Shown here: one piece after another, positions 10,296 to 20,620 of the stretch
How the letters are laid out: the number at the start of each line of letters is the position of its first letter
Numbering within the stretch: the stretch's first letter is position 1
NCBI GenBank assembly: GCA_016169945.1
Contig: JADLSH010000213.1
Location: 806,001-870,000, forward strand
Length of the DNA: 64,000 nt
DNA from: Trachythela sp. YZ-2020
Lineage: Eukaryota > Cnidaria > Anthozoa > Malacalcyonacea > Clavulariidae
Direction: 5' to 3'
Position numbers and translations under genes: made by a program
Notes under the pieces: model-generated
The model's database searches: none
Seen by the model: the letters and a program-made list of their open reading frames with translations, nothing else
Told to the model about the DNA's origin: nothing

Positions 10296-10901
10296 GGGGT
10301 GGAGCAGGGTGGAGCAGGATGGAGCAGGGTGGAGCAGGGTGGAGCAGGGTGGAGCAGGGTGGAGCAGGGTGGAGCAGGGTGGAGCAGGGTGGAGCAGGGT
10401 GGAGCAGGGTGGAGCAGGGTGGAGCAGGGTGGAGCAGGGTGGAGCAGGGTGGAGCAGGGTGGAGCAGGGTGGAGCAGGGTGGAGCAGGGTGGAGCAGGGT
10501 GGAGCAGGGTGGAGCAGGGTGGAGCAGGGTGGAGCAGGGTGGAGCAGGGTGGAGCAGGGTGGAGCAGGGTGGAGCAGGTTGAGCAGGGTGGAGCAGGGTG
10601 GAGCAGGGTGGAGCAGGGTGGAGCAGGGTGGAGCAGGGTGGAGCAGGGTGGAGCAGGGTGGAGCAGGGTGGAGCAGGGTGGAGCAGGGTGGAGCAGGTGG
10701 AGCAGGGTGGAGCAGGGTGGAGCAGGGTGGAGCAGGGTGGAGCAGGGTGGAGCAGGGTGGAGCAGGGTGGAGCAGGGTGGAGCAGGGTGGAGCAGGGTGG
10801 AGCAGGGTGGAGCAGGGTGGAGCAGGGTGGAGCAGGGTGGAGCAGGGTGGAGCAGGGTGGAGCAGGGTGGAGCAGGGTGGAGCAGGGTGGAGCAGGGTGG
10901 A
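10296..10901 (+). repeat. (GGTGGAGCAG)n minisatellite, unit 1
   Basis: About 60 copies of a 10-base unit, with a one-base-deleted GGTGGAGCA spacing variant near 10693 and a GGTTGAGCAG variant near 10578. All six frames are free of stops, so long frames here on both strands are artefacts of the repeat. Confidence 0.98.
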
Positions 10902-12043
10902 AGAGCAAGAAGGAGCACACCATTAAATATTTAAACATCATTAGCACATGGTACATTAACATAATGTAGGGAATAGCAGCATCATTAACATACAGGGGGA
11001 GCAAGGGGAGCACATCATTAAAAATTCAAACATCATTAGCATATGGGACATTAACATAATGTCGGGTGGAGCAGCATAATTAACATAATATAGGGAGGGA
11101 AAATGAACATTATCATAATTATGAGAGTGTGTAACATCATTAACATTCATTAATTATGTATTGACGTCATAATGATATGCAAGGCGAGTTTGGGCAAAAC
11201 AGTCATTATGTTGAGTTCAGCGTTTTCCGTTTTTCCCAAACCTGATAATTCCATAAACATAATTTATAATTTAGTCCAATCTATCGAATGCTTATATTAG
11301 AAATATACCTCTTCTACAAAGTTTTGAAGCGTTTATTTAGAAAAGTCTATACAAGCGAGATTTACAAACATTGTCGTTTTGGCGAAACATAAATATTTTG
11401 ATGTTTTGTTGCTAATGTAAACTATAGACACAATACCTTAACTCATTAAAGGATTAAGTCAAAAGGCTTGTTGGGCGAAACAATCATTAAGCTGAACCAT
11501 CCCAATAGCTAGACGTCCCTATATATTTTGCCAAGCGTTGTGTTCCAAACACATTCCGTTTCGACAACGAGTAAATAATTATATTCTCGTATCTAATATC
11601 ACTTTATACGAAACGGCTTAGACAACTATATATAGCGACGCTTAACCTAGTAAAATATTATTGCCTTATGGCTATGCGAAGTAACAACAAGCAGAAATAT
11701 AGCTTTCTTAAACGAGAAGATATTAAAGTTTCATCGGCATAGCTAAGGTCTTATAGAGAAATACAAATATATGTTTGCCAAGCGAATGTATAAACATAGT
11801 TCTTAAAGGGATTTAAACCTTACAAAGCTTCAAGCGTTTTAGATGTAGCAGAGGATGAAAAGAAGTGATTTTTAAGCGAGATTTACGAGTATATACAAAC
11901 ATTGTAGGTAAACACAATTCTATGCGTAGGTTTGTAAGTCATTTGTAAATTGTTAACGGCGATTTGAATAAATTGAGAATATATCATTATAGGACGGGAA
12001 AATATATATACAATGTACACACAGCACACACACAGAATTCATT
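10296..12043 (+). repeat. Left terminal inverted repeat
   Basis: Comprises the minisatellite (to about 10901) and a 1.14-kb body ending near GAATTCATT at 12043. The reverse complement of the body is found at 50623-51470, matching at blocks such as CATTATAGGACGGGA, AGTCATTTGTAAATTGTTAAC, GCAGAAATATAGC and GCGTTTTCCG. A block of about 164 bp (11481-11644) is present here but absent on the right. The body just inside the minisatellite has repeats of ACATTAACATAATGTAG followed by a GGGGGAGCA-like word. This is probably the sequence from which the 10-bp minisatellite expanded. Confidence 0.88.
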
Positions 12044-12068
12044 TTAAAACACATTTATTGCTTAAAAT

Positions 12069-12997
12069 TTATTTTACAGTGTTAGTAAGGTCTGCTCCTA
12101 AGAGCATATCGTTTAGGTATCTTAAGTTTAAAGAGTTCTCATATTCTTGTCTGTCTTCGGGTGATAATCTTGCATATCCCCAGCTTTCATAGTAATATAT
12201 TTTGGTCTCTCGTGAAGCAGTCTTTGTTCGTAACCTTCTCGTTGCTCTGGAGTCATCATTGCTAAATCTTTAGGTCTCCAATCTGCCGAGTCTACCCAAT
12301 TGTGGAAAAGGTTGTGTTTGAGTTTGGGTCGTTCTCCTTGGGTGTGAAAGCCAGGTTTAGGAGTAGCAGATAAATTCTCGCACTCTGCCAGGATGAACTT
12401 GTCTTGCAAGCATAGAGATTTGTTGCCTATCTCTTGGTGATTTAAAAAGCACGATATATATAATGGGCGTAGAGACTAATATTCCTCATCTCTTTTCCCT
12501 GATGAAATACATTTTGGACAATGTAGACGACGGACAAATTTCTGTGATGGCTCCTTTTGTGAAATGATCAGCTATACGTTTGTCCTTGCCCGATTGTGCC
12601 ATAAGATCATCTAGTACGATCAAATTGCGTTGAGACACAGCTAGGTAATCTGCTTTGTCGATATCTTCAGGTATTCCTTCATTGAATTCGATTCCAGGCA
12701 TTGTTCTCATCATATCAAAATAGGATGGCTGCCATTGACCATAACACCAGATGATACGCTGAGGAGGTGGACTTATGATTTTCTGGGAATTCTCGAATAG
12801 AGTTTTCACCCTGTAAGTCTTGCCACTTTGTGTACATCCTGCTACGATACAAGTAAAGGGGTGTTGCAGAACTGTAGATCCATCAACTAATATGCGAGCA
12901 TCCTCTGTTGGTTTTGACGATGGACCGCCCTTCGATGTCGATGTAGATTGAACGACTTAGAGAAATATTTTCCACAGATATGACACAGATGAGACAT
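12069..12997 (-). pseudogene. C2H2 zinc finger + A32-like packaging ATPase, unit 1 copy (broken)
   Basis: Starts at the ATG complementary to 12995-12997 and would end at the TAA at 12069-12071, about 309 codons, normal for the family. Intact stretches read MKTLFENSQKII to IREKR (12486-12809) and DKFILAECENLS onward (12128-12409). Family role: motor that packages element DNA into capsids. This copy has a one-base deletion (four T instead of five near 12917) that disconnects the zinc finger and Walker A from the rest. It also has a two-base GA deletion near 12350. Both are shared with unit 6 only. Domains are described under the unit 4 copy. Confidence 0.75.
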
Positions 12998-13117
12998 GTT
13001 TACTCTACGAAGGACTGATCTATAGATAATGAATTCCTACTTAAACTTTTATGACTTATAAACATATCTCCGAACCGAGCCGAATATATATCTCCTGGCC
13101 TAGTATATATACCTCCG

Positions 13118-14332
13118 AGCCGAGAGAGCTTAGCTCCAAATCGATAGCTCCATATCGAGCGAGCTTAGCTCCAAATCGAGCAAGCTTAGTTCCATATCGA
13201 GCAAGCTTAGCTCATATCGAGCGAGTTTAGCTCCAAATCGAGCGAGCTTAGCTCCAAATCGAGCGAGCTTAGTTCCATATCGAGCGAGCTTAGCTCATAT
13301 CGAGCGAGTTTAGCTCCAAATCGAGCGAGCTTAGCTCCATATCGAGCGAGCTTAAGATGCACGAGCCAAGCTCTAAGATGCACGGATAGGATCCGAGCCG
13401 ACCTCTAAGATGTAAGGATAGGCCCGAGCAGAGCTCTAAGATGTAAGGATAGGCCCGAGCCGAGCTCTAAGATGTAAGGATAGGCCCGAGCCGAGCTCTA
13501 AGATGTAAGGATAGGCCCGAGCAGAGCTCTAAGATGTAAGGATAGGCCCGAGTCGAGCTCTAAGATGTAAGGATAGGCCCGAGCAGAGCTCTAAGATGTA
13601 AGGATAGGCCCGAGCCGAGCTCTAAGATGTAAGGATAGGCCCGAGCAGAGCTCTAAGATGTAAGGATAGGCCCGAGCAGAGCTCTAAGATGTAAGGATAG
13701 GCCCGAGTCGAGCTCTAAGATGTAAGGATAGGCCCGAGCAGAGCTCTAAGATGTAAGGATAGGCCCGAGCCGAGCTCTAAGATGTAAGGATAGGCCCGAG
13801 TCGAGCTCTAAGATGTAAGGATAGGCCCGAGCAGAGCTCTAAGATGTAAGGATAGGCCAGAGCCGAGCTCTAAGATGTAAGGATAGGCCCGAGCAGAGCT
13901 CTAAGATGTAAGGATAGGCCCGAGCAGAGCTCTAAGATGTAAGGATAGGCCCGAGTCGAGCTCTAAGATGTAAGGATAGGCCCGAGCAGAGCTCTAAGAT
14001 GTAAGGATAGGCCCGAGCCGAGCTCTAAGATGTAAGGATAGGCCCGAGCCGAGCTCTAAGATGTAAGGATAGGCCCGAGTCGAGCTCTAAGATGTAAGGA
14101 TAGGCCCGAGCAGAGCTCTAAGATGTAAGGATAGGCCCGAGCAGAGCTCTAAGATGTAAGGATAGGCCCGAGCCGAGCTCTAAGATGTAAGGATAGGCCC
14201 GAGCAGAGCTCTAAGATGTAAGGATAGGCCCGAGCAGAGCTCTAAGATGTAAGGATAGGCCCGAGCCGAGCTCTAAGATGTAAGGATAGGCCCGAGCCGA
14301 GCTCTAAGATGTAAGGATAGGCCCGAGACGAG
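13118..14332 (+). repeat. Satellite block, unit 1: 21-bp array then 31-bp array
   Basis: From 13118 to 13352 a unit of about 21 bases, GAGCGAGCTTAGCTCCAAATC and variants, is repeated about eleven times. From about 13365 to 14332 follow about 30 copies of a 31-base unit containing TAAGGATAGGCCCGAG. The 31-mers occur in three types, distinguished by the bases after CGAG: CAG (A), CCG (C) and TCG (T). Their order here is A C C A T A C A A T A C T A C A A T A C C T A A C A A C C, ending in one ACG copy. Two units in sequence never both carry T, so the array has its own internal order. Confidence 0.95.
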
Positions 14333-14359
14333 CTTAGTGTATATCTCCGAGCGGAGCCT

Positions 14360-16621
14360 AGGTAGGTAAGTAGGTAAAACTTTATTTTAACACGTTAGCC
14401 ACTTCAACTAATTGATTGATTTCCAAGTGGGACGTGATTTAAAACTACAAATATTTACAAATGAATAAAAAAATTATATTACTTATAAGTATAATTATCA
14501 ATTATTTATTAATCAGGCTGGCATTGGCGTTAGAGATGTTGCTATTGATTGACCATGCTCATTTTTACAATTCATTATAATTCTGGCACTTCTATTATGA
14601 AGCTTCTGTAGTCGATTTGAAAGAGAACTATTAATTGAGTCCCAGACTTCACAACAATAATCAAAATGAGGTTGGACAAGTGCATAGTAGACAGATTTCA
14701 AGGTGTCTTGATCCGTGTATTCTTTAATTCTTTTTAAGGCGCTAATACCGGCAGATATTTTACTCGATATATGATCAATATGATTGTTCCATGCTAAATT
14801 TTCGTCCAGTTTAACTCCAAGAGCTTTTGTTACTCGAACTCTTTTTATCGGCTCATCTCCAACGAAAACATTGGGTTCTGAACTCAAGTTTTTAATATTA
14901 TAGGGAGAGCCGATCAAAAGGTATTCAGTTTTGACAACATTCAGACAGAGTTTATTTGCTGAAAGCCACCGGCCCCTTGACATTAAGGAGATCAAGATTC
15001 AGGTTCCGCTCCACTTCCTCAATAGATTTACCACTTGGTGTTATATTCGTGTCATCAGCAAATAAACGAGTAGTTGTAAACTGGAGACAATTAGGCAAAT
15101 CATTAATATATATTAAGAATAGAAGCGGGCCAAGAATCGATCCTGCGGTACTCCACACTTTACTGTTCTTGGGTTTGAAAGTTTACTATTTACATAACAT
15201 ACTTGTAGACGGTCAGTAAAGTAGGATTTAAATAGATTAAAGGCCGTATCAGTAATCCCATACAATTGGAGTTTGGCTAGTAACAATGCATGGTCGACCG
15301 TGTCGAAAGCTTTCTTTAAATCCAGAAAGACGACTAGGTTATCCTTATGTACCACTACCATTTATATACCACTCATTCGTGCAATCTAATAATGTAGACA
15401 TTGTAGAATGAAAACGCCTAAAACCAAATTGGTGTTCAGACAATAAATTGTTTGTTGTTAAATATTCATAAAATTGTTCGTATAATATTCTTTCAAAGAC
15501 TTTACTGATGATTGGTAATATAGAAATTGGACGATAATTGTCCAGTAAATTTTTAGGACCTTTTTCATGTAAAGGAGTGACTCTCGCAATCTTCCAGTCT
15601 AACGGAAATTCCCCAGTTTCAATAGAACAATTAAATATCTTGGTTATTGAGTTTGTAATAACTGGGGCTGCTAATTTAAGAACCTTAGCCGGTATTTTGT
15701 CAACACCAGTTGCTTTAGAGACTACCAATTCATTAAATAATTTAAAAAATTTCGAATGACTAACAGTTTGAAAAGTGAACGAAGTATTGTCAGCTTTGTT
15801 AATGTAATTTTCAAAATTAGAATTACATCCACCAATTGAGCTTGCTATAGTCAGGCCCGCATTCACGAAATAGTCATTGAAACATTCAGAAATTTTAGTT
15901 GGTGATGAAATGGTATCTTGATCTACTTTGATTTCATTAATTGTATTATCCTTCCTTCCACGTCCGAGAATATCATTTACAATTTTCCAGGCTTGCTTAG
16001 GATTATTTTTCTGATTTCTTATCCTATTTCTATAATATTCTACCTTATAGGTAGATAGGATTTATACTGCTCCCAATCAACATTAGAGTTTGTTGATATT
16101 GCTTCTTTTTTGAAATGGTCTCTATTTATCATCTTAGTTCTGATTTCTCTCGTCAACCATGGAACATTACCCTTGTTTCTCACTCTTCTGGATATTATTG
16201 GTGCATGCTTATCAAGTATGTTCAAAAACAATTTCTTCCACAAATTCCATTTATCGTCAACATTAGATAAGGTATCAATTGTGTACCATGGCTGGAGATC
16301 ATCTTGAAATGCAGTGCTATCAAAATGCTTAAAATTACGAAAAGAAGTTTCTTTAGTTGTATTTGTTTTAGTGGTAACATTAGTTTTTCTGACCACATAA
16401 ATCAAGCTGTGATCACTTGCCCCTGTATGAATCACGTCAGAGAACACAATTTTCTCTGGTGCAGAAGTAATACATATATCAAGCAAACTGGCTGAAAATT
16501 CTGTAATTCGAGTTGTTTTATTAATGACTTGAGTCAGTTGATACAATTCCATCATTGAAGCTAACTTTTTAGCTGCGAAATTTGAAGTATCAAGAAGATT
16601 AAAATTTAAGTCTCCCAATAA
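14360..16621 (-). mobile_element. LINE-A 3' part, unit 1 copy (CR1/L2-like)
   Basis: The 3' end is at the left (TAGGTAGGTAAGTAGG tail complement near 14360). The sequence runs through the 3' untranslated stretch, the reverse transcriptase (14513-15361 in three frames), a linker (15345-15866) and the C-terminal half of the endonuclease (16040-16618). It is cut off at 16621 where it joins the next minisatellite. Motifs seen: FLDLKKAFDTVDH, GVPQ, FLIYINDL, LFADD and DHSLIYV. Frameshifts after the linker, before FLDLKK and before GRWLSANKL are present as in other units. A private one-base loss after GVPQ disrupts this copy further. It differs from the others at KEAIST (KQAIST elsewhere). Confidence 0.92.
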
Positions 16622-17170
16622 GCAGGGTGGAGCAAGGTGGAGCAGGGTGGAGCAGGGTGGAGCAGGGTGGAGCAGGGTGGAGCAGGGTGGAGCAGGGTGG
16701 AGCAGGGTGGAGCAGGGTGGAGCAGGGTGGAGCAGGGTGGAGCAGGGTGGAGCAGGGTGGAGCAGGGTGGAGCAGGGTGGAGCAGGGTGGAGCAGGGTGG
16801 AGCAGGGTGGAGCAGGTGGAGCAGGGTCGAGCAGGGTGGAGCAGGGTGGAGCAGGGTGGAGCAGGGTGGAGCAGGGTGGAGCAGGGTGGAGCAGGGTGGA
16901 GCAGGGTGGAGCAGGGTGGAGCAGGGTGGAGCAGGGTGGAGCAGGGTGGAGCAGTGTGGAGCAGGGTGGAGCAGGGTGGAGCAGGGTGGAGCAGGGTGGA
17001 GCAGGGTGGAGCAGGAGCAGGTGGAGCAGGGTGGAGCAGGGTGGAGCAGGTGGAGCAGGGTGGAGCAGGGTGGAGCAGGGTGGAGCAGGGTGGAGCAGGG
17101 TGGAGCAGGGTGGAGGGGTGGAGCAGGTGGAGCAGGGTGGAGCAGGGTGGAGCAGGGTGGAGCAGGTGGA
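16622..17170 (+). repeat. (GGTGGAGCAG)n minisatellite, unit 2
   Basis: The most irregular of the left-type arrays: shortened units near 16815, 17010-17055 and 17110-17165, a GGTCGAGCAG unit near 16826 and a GTGTGGAGCAG unit near 16955. It begins immediately after the LINE junction CTCCCAATAA. Confidence 0.97.
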
Positions 17171-18331
17171 AGAGCAAGAAGGAGCACACCATTAAATATT
17201 TAAACATCATTAGCACATGGTACATTAACATAATGTAGGAATAGCAGCATCATTAACATACAGGGGAGCAAGGAGCACATCATTAAAAATTCAAACATCA
17301 TTAGTATATTGTACATTAACATAATGTAGGGGGGAGCAGCATCATTAACATAATATAGGGGGGAGCATGAACATTAGCATAATTATGAGAGTGTGCAACA
17401 TCATTAACATTCATTAATTATGTATTGACGTCATAATGATATGCAAGGCGAGTTTGGGCAAAACAGTCATTATGTTGAGTTCAGCGTTTTCCGTTTTTCC
17501 CAAACCTGATAATTCCATAAACATAATTTATAATTTAGTCCAATCTATCGAATGCTTATATTAGAAATATACCTCTTCTACAAAGTTTTGAAGCGTTTAT
17601 TTAGAAAAGTCTATACAAGCGAGATTTACAAACATTGTCGTTTTGGCGAAACATAAATATTTTGATGTTTTGTTGCTAATGTAAACTATAGACACAATAC
17701 CTTAACTCATTAAAGGATTAAGTCAAAAGGCTTGTTGGGCGAAACAATCATTAAGCTGAACCATCCCAATAGCTAGACGTCCTATATATTTTGCCAAGCG
17801 TTGTGTTCCAAACACATTCCGTTTCGACAACGAGTAAATAATTATATTCTCGTATCTAATATCACTTTATACGAAACGGCTTAGACAACTATATATAGCG
17901 ACGCTTAACCTAGTAAAATATTATTGCCTTATGGCTATGCGAAGTAACAACAAGCAGAAATATAGCTTTCTTAAACGAGAAGATATTAAAGTTTCATCGG
18001 CATAGCTAAGGTCTTATAGAGAAATACAAATATATGTTTGCCAAGCGAATGTATAAACATAGTTCTTAAAGGGATTTAAACCTTACAAAGCTTCAAGCGT
18101 TTTAGATGTAGCAGAGGATGAAAAGAAGTGATTTTTAAGCGAGATTTACGAGTATATACAAACATTGTAGGTAAACACAATTCTATGCGTAGGTTTGTAA
18201 GTCATTTGTAAATTGTTAACTATGATTTGAATAAATTGAGAATATATCATTATAGGACGGGAAAATATATATACAATGTACACACAGCACACACACAGAA
18301 TTCATTTTAAAACACATTTATTGCTTAAAAT

Positions 18332-19261
18332 TTATTTTACAGTGTTAGTAAGGTCTGCTCCTAAGAGCATATCGTTTAGGTATCTTAAGTTTAAAGAGTT
18401 CTCATATTCTTGTCTGTCTTCGGGTGATAATCTTGCATATCCCCAGCTTTCATAGTAATATATTTTGGTCTCTCGTGAAGCAGTCTTTGTTCGTAACCTT
18501 CTCGTTGCTCTGGAGTCATCATTGCTAAATCTTTAGGTCTCCAATCTGCCGAGTCTACCCAATTGTGGAAAAGGTTGTGTTTGAGTTTGGGTCGTTCTCC
18601 TTGGGTGTGAGAAAGCCAGGTTTAGGAGTAGCAGATAAATTCTCGCACTCTGCCAGGATGAACTTGTCTTGCAAGCATAGAGATTTGTTGCCTATCTCTT
18701 GGTGATTTAAAAAGCACGATATATATAATGGGCGTAGAGACTAATATTCCTCATCTCTTTTCCCTGATGAAATACATTTTGGACAATGTAGACGACGGAC
18801 AAATTTCTGTGATGGCTCCTTTGTGAAATGATCAGCTATACGTTTGTCCTTGCCCGATTGTGCCATAAGATCATCTAGTACGATCAAATTGCGTTGAGAC
18901 ACAGCTAGGTAATCTGCTTTGTCGATATCTTCAGGTATTCCTTCATTGAATTCGATTCCAGGCATTGTTCTCATCATATCAAAATAGGATGGCTGCCATT
19001 GACCATAACACCAGATGATACGCTGAGGAGGTGGACTTATGATTTTCTGGGAATTCTCGAATAGAGTTTTCACCCTGTAAGTCTTGCCACTTTGTGTACA
19101 TCCTGCTACGATACAAGTAAAGGGTGTTGCAGAACTGTAGATCCATCAACTAATATGCGAGCATCCTCTGTTGGTTTTTGACGATGGACCGCCCTTCGAT
19201 GTCGATGTAGATTGAACGACTTAGAGAAATATTTTCCACAGATATGACACAGATGAGACAT
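18332..19261 (-). pseudogene. C2H2 zinc finger + packaging ATPase, unit 2 copy (broken)
   Basis: Same layout as the unit 4 copy. It has a shortened G run (GGG instead of GGGG) near 19123 that breaks the frame between zinc finger and Walker A, and a shortened T run in GGCTCCTTTGTG near 18820. The open part 18741-19073 covers the region between Walker A and the C-terminal third, including LIVLDDLM (Walker B). Confidence 0.75.
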
Positions 19262-19383
19262 GTTTACTCTACGAAGGACTGATCTATAGATAATGAATTC
19301 CTACTTAAACTTTTATGACTTATAAACATATCTCCGAACCGAGCCGAATATATATCTCCTGGCCTAGTATATATACCTCCGAG

Positions 19384-20600
19384 CCGAGAGAGAGCTTAGC
19401 TCCAAATCGATAGCTCCATATCGAGCGAGCTTAGCTCCAAATCGAGCAAGCTTAGTTCCATATCGAGCAAGCTTAGCTCATATCGAGCGAGTTTAGCTCC
19501 AAATCGAGCGAGCTTAGCTCCAAATCGAGCGAGCTTAGTTCCATATCGAGCGAGCTTAGCTCATATCGAGCGAGTTTAGCTCCAAATCGAGCGAGCTTAG
19601 CTCCATATCGAGCGAGCTTAAGATGCACGAGCCAAGCTCTAAGATGCACGGATAGGATCCGAGCCGACCTCTAAGATGTAAGGATAGGCCCGAGCAGAGC
19701 TCTAAGATGTAAGGATAGGCCCGAGCCGAGCTCTAAGATGTAAGGATAGGCCCGAGCCGAGCTCTAAGATGTAAGGATAGGCCCGAGCAGAGCTCTAAGA
19801 TGTAAGGATAGGCCCGAGTCGAGCTCTAAGATGTAAGGATAGGCCCGAGCAGAGCTCTAAGATGTAAGGATAGGCCCGAGCCGAGCTCTAAGATGTAAGG
19901 ATAGGCCCGAGCAGAGCTCTAAGATGTAAGGATAGGCCCGAGCAGAGCTCTAAGATGTAAGGATAGGCCCGAGTCGAGCTCTAAGATGTAAGGATAGGCC
20001 CGAGCAGAGCTCTAAGATGTAAGGATAGGCCCGAGCAGAGCTCTAAGATGTAAGGATAGGCCCGAGTCGAGCTCTAAGATGTAAGGATAGGCCCGAGCAG
20101 AGCTCTAAGATGTAAGGATAGGCCCGAGCCGAGCTCTAAGATGTAAGGATAGGCCCGAGCAGAGCTCTAAGATGTAAGGATAGGCCCGAGCAGAGCTCTA
20201 AGATGTAAGGATAGGCCCGAGTCGAGCTCTAAGATGTGATAGGCCCGAGCAGAGCTCTAAGATGTAAGGATAGGCCCGAGCCGAGCTCTAAGATGTAAGG
20301 ATAGGCCCGAGCCGAGCTCTAAGATGTAAGGATAGGCCCGAGTCGAGCTCTAAGATGTAAGGATAGGCCCGAGCAGAGCTCTAAGATGTAAGGATAGGCC
20401 CGAGCAGAGCTCTAAGATGTAAGGATAGGCCCGAGCCGAGCTCTAAGATGTAAGGATAGGCCCGAGCAGAGCTCTAAGATGTAAGGATAGGCCCGAGCAG
20501 AGCTCTAAGATGTAAGGATAGGCCCGAGCCGAGCTCTAAGATGTAAGGATAGTCCAGAGACGAGCTCTAAGATTTAAGGATAGGCCTGAGACGAGCTTAG
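19384..20600 (+). repeat. Satellite block, unit 2
   Basis: The 21-bp part spans about 19384-19620 and the 31-bp part about 19633-20600. The type order is A C C A T A C A A T A A T A C A A T A C C T A A C A A C. It differs from unit 1 by one substitution of type at position 12 and by altered final copies (CCAGAGACG, CCTGAGACG). One copy near 20235 is shortened (GATGTGATAGG). Confidence 0.95.
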
Positions 20601-20620
20601 TGTATATCTCGAGCGGAGCC

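Larger units (their letters stand above)
10296..16621. repeat. Tandem array, unit 1
   Basis: Order: minisatellite 10296-10901, TIR body 10902-12043, ATPase relic 12069-12997, satellite block 13118-14332, LINE-A 3' part 14360-16621. Its left end is the genuine left end of the composite, and its right end is the first LINE/minisatellite junction. It shares two small deletions in the ATPase with unit 6. The 3' tail of the LINE carries the TAGGTAAGTAGG variant common to units 1-3. Confidence 0.95.

Noticed and set aside
10290..10300. Target duplication for the 41.7-kb composite
   Set aside because: Left flank (CCTTATTTTT) and right flank (GTGAATGTAA) share no 5-8 bp repeat; the repeat ends make the exact border uncertain.
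10258..11013. Long open frames on both strands in the GGTGGAGCAG arrays (also at 16.6-17.2, 22.9-23.5, 29.1-29.8, 35.4-36.0, 41.7-42.4 and 51.4-52.2 kb)
   Set aside because: A 10-bp unit without stops in any frame opens all six frames automatically; the peptides are the same ten-residue cycle. Not genes.
13365..14332. 31-bp repeats considered as a CRISPR array
   Set aside because: The repeats are directly contiguous with no unique spacers, and the context is eukaryotic; it is a satellite.
15538..15759. Plus-strand 60-95 codon frames repeated in each unit (e.g. 15538-15759, 16110-16307, 16304-16495, 14956-15219)
   Set aside because: They are antisense shadows of the LINE-A ORF2 and recur only because the LINE recurs.
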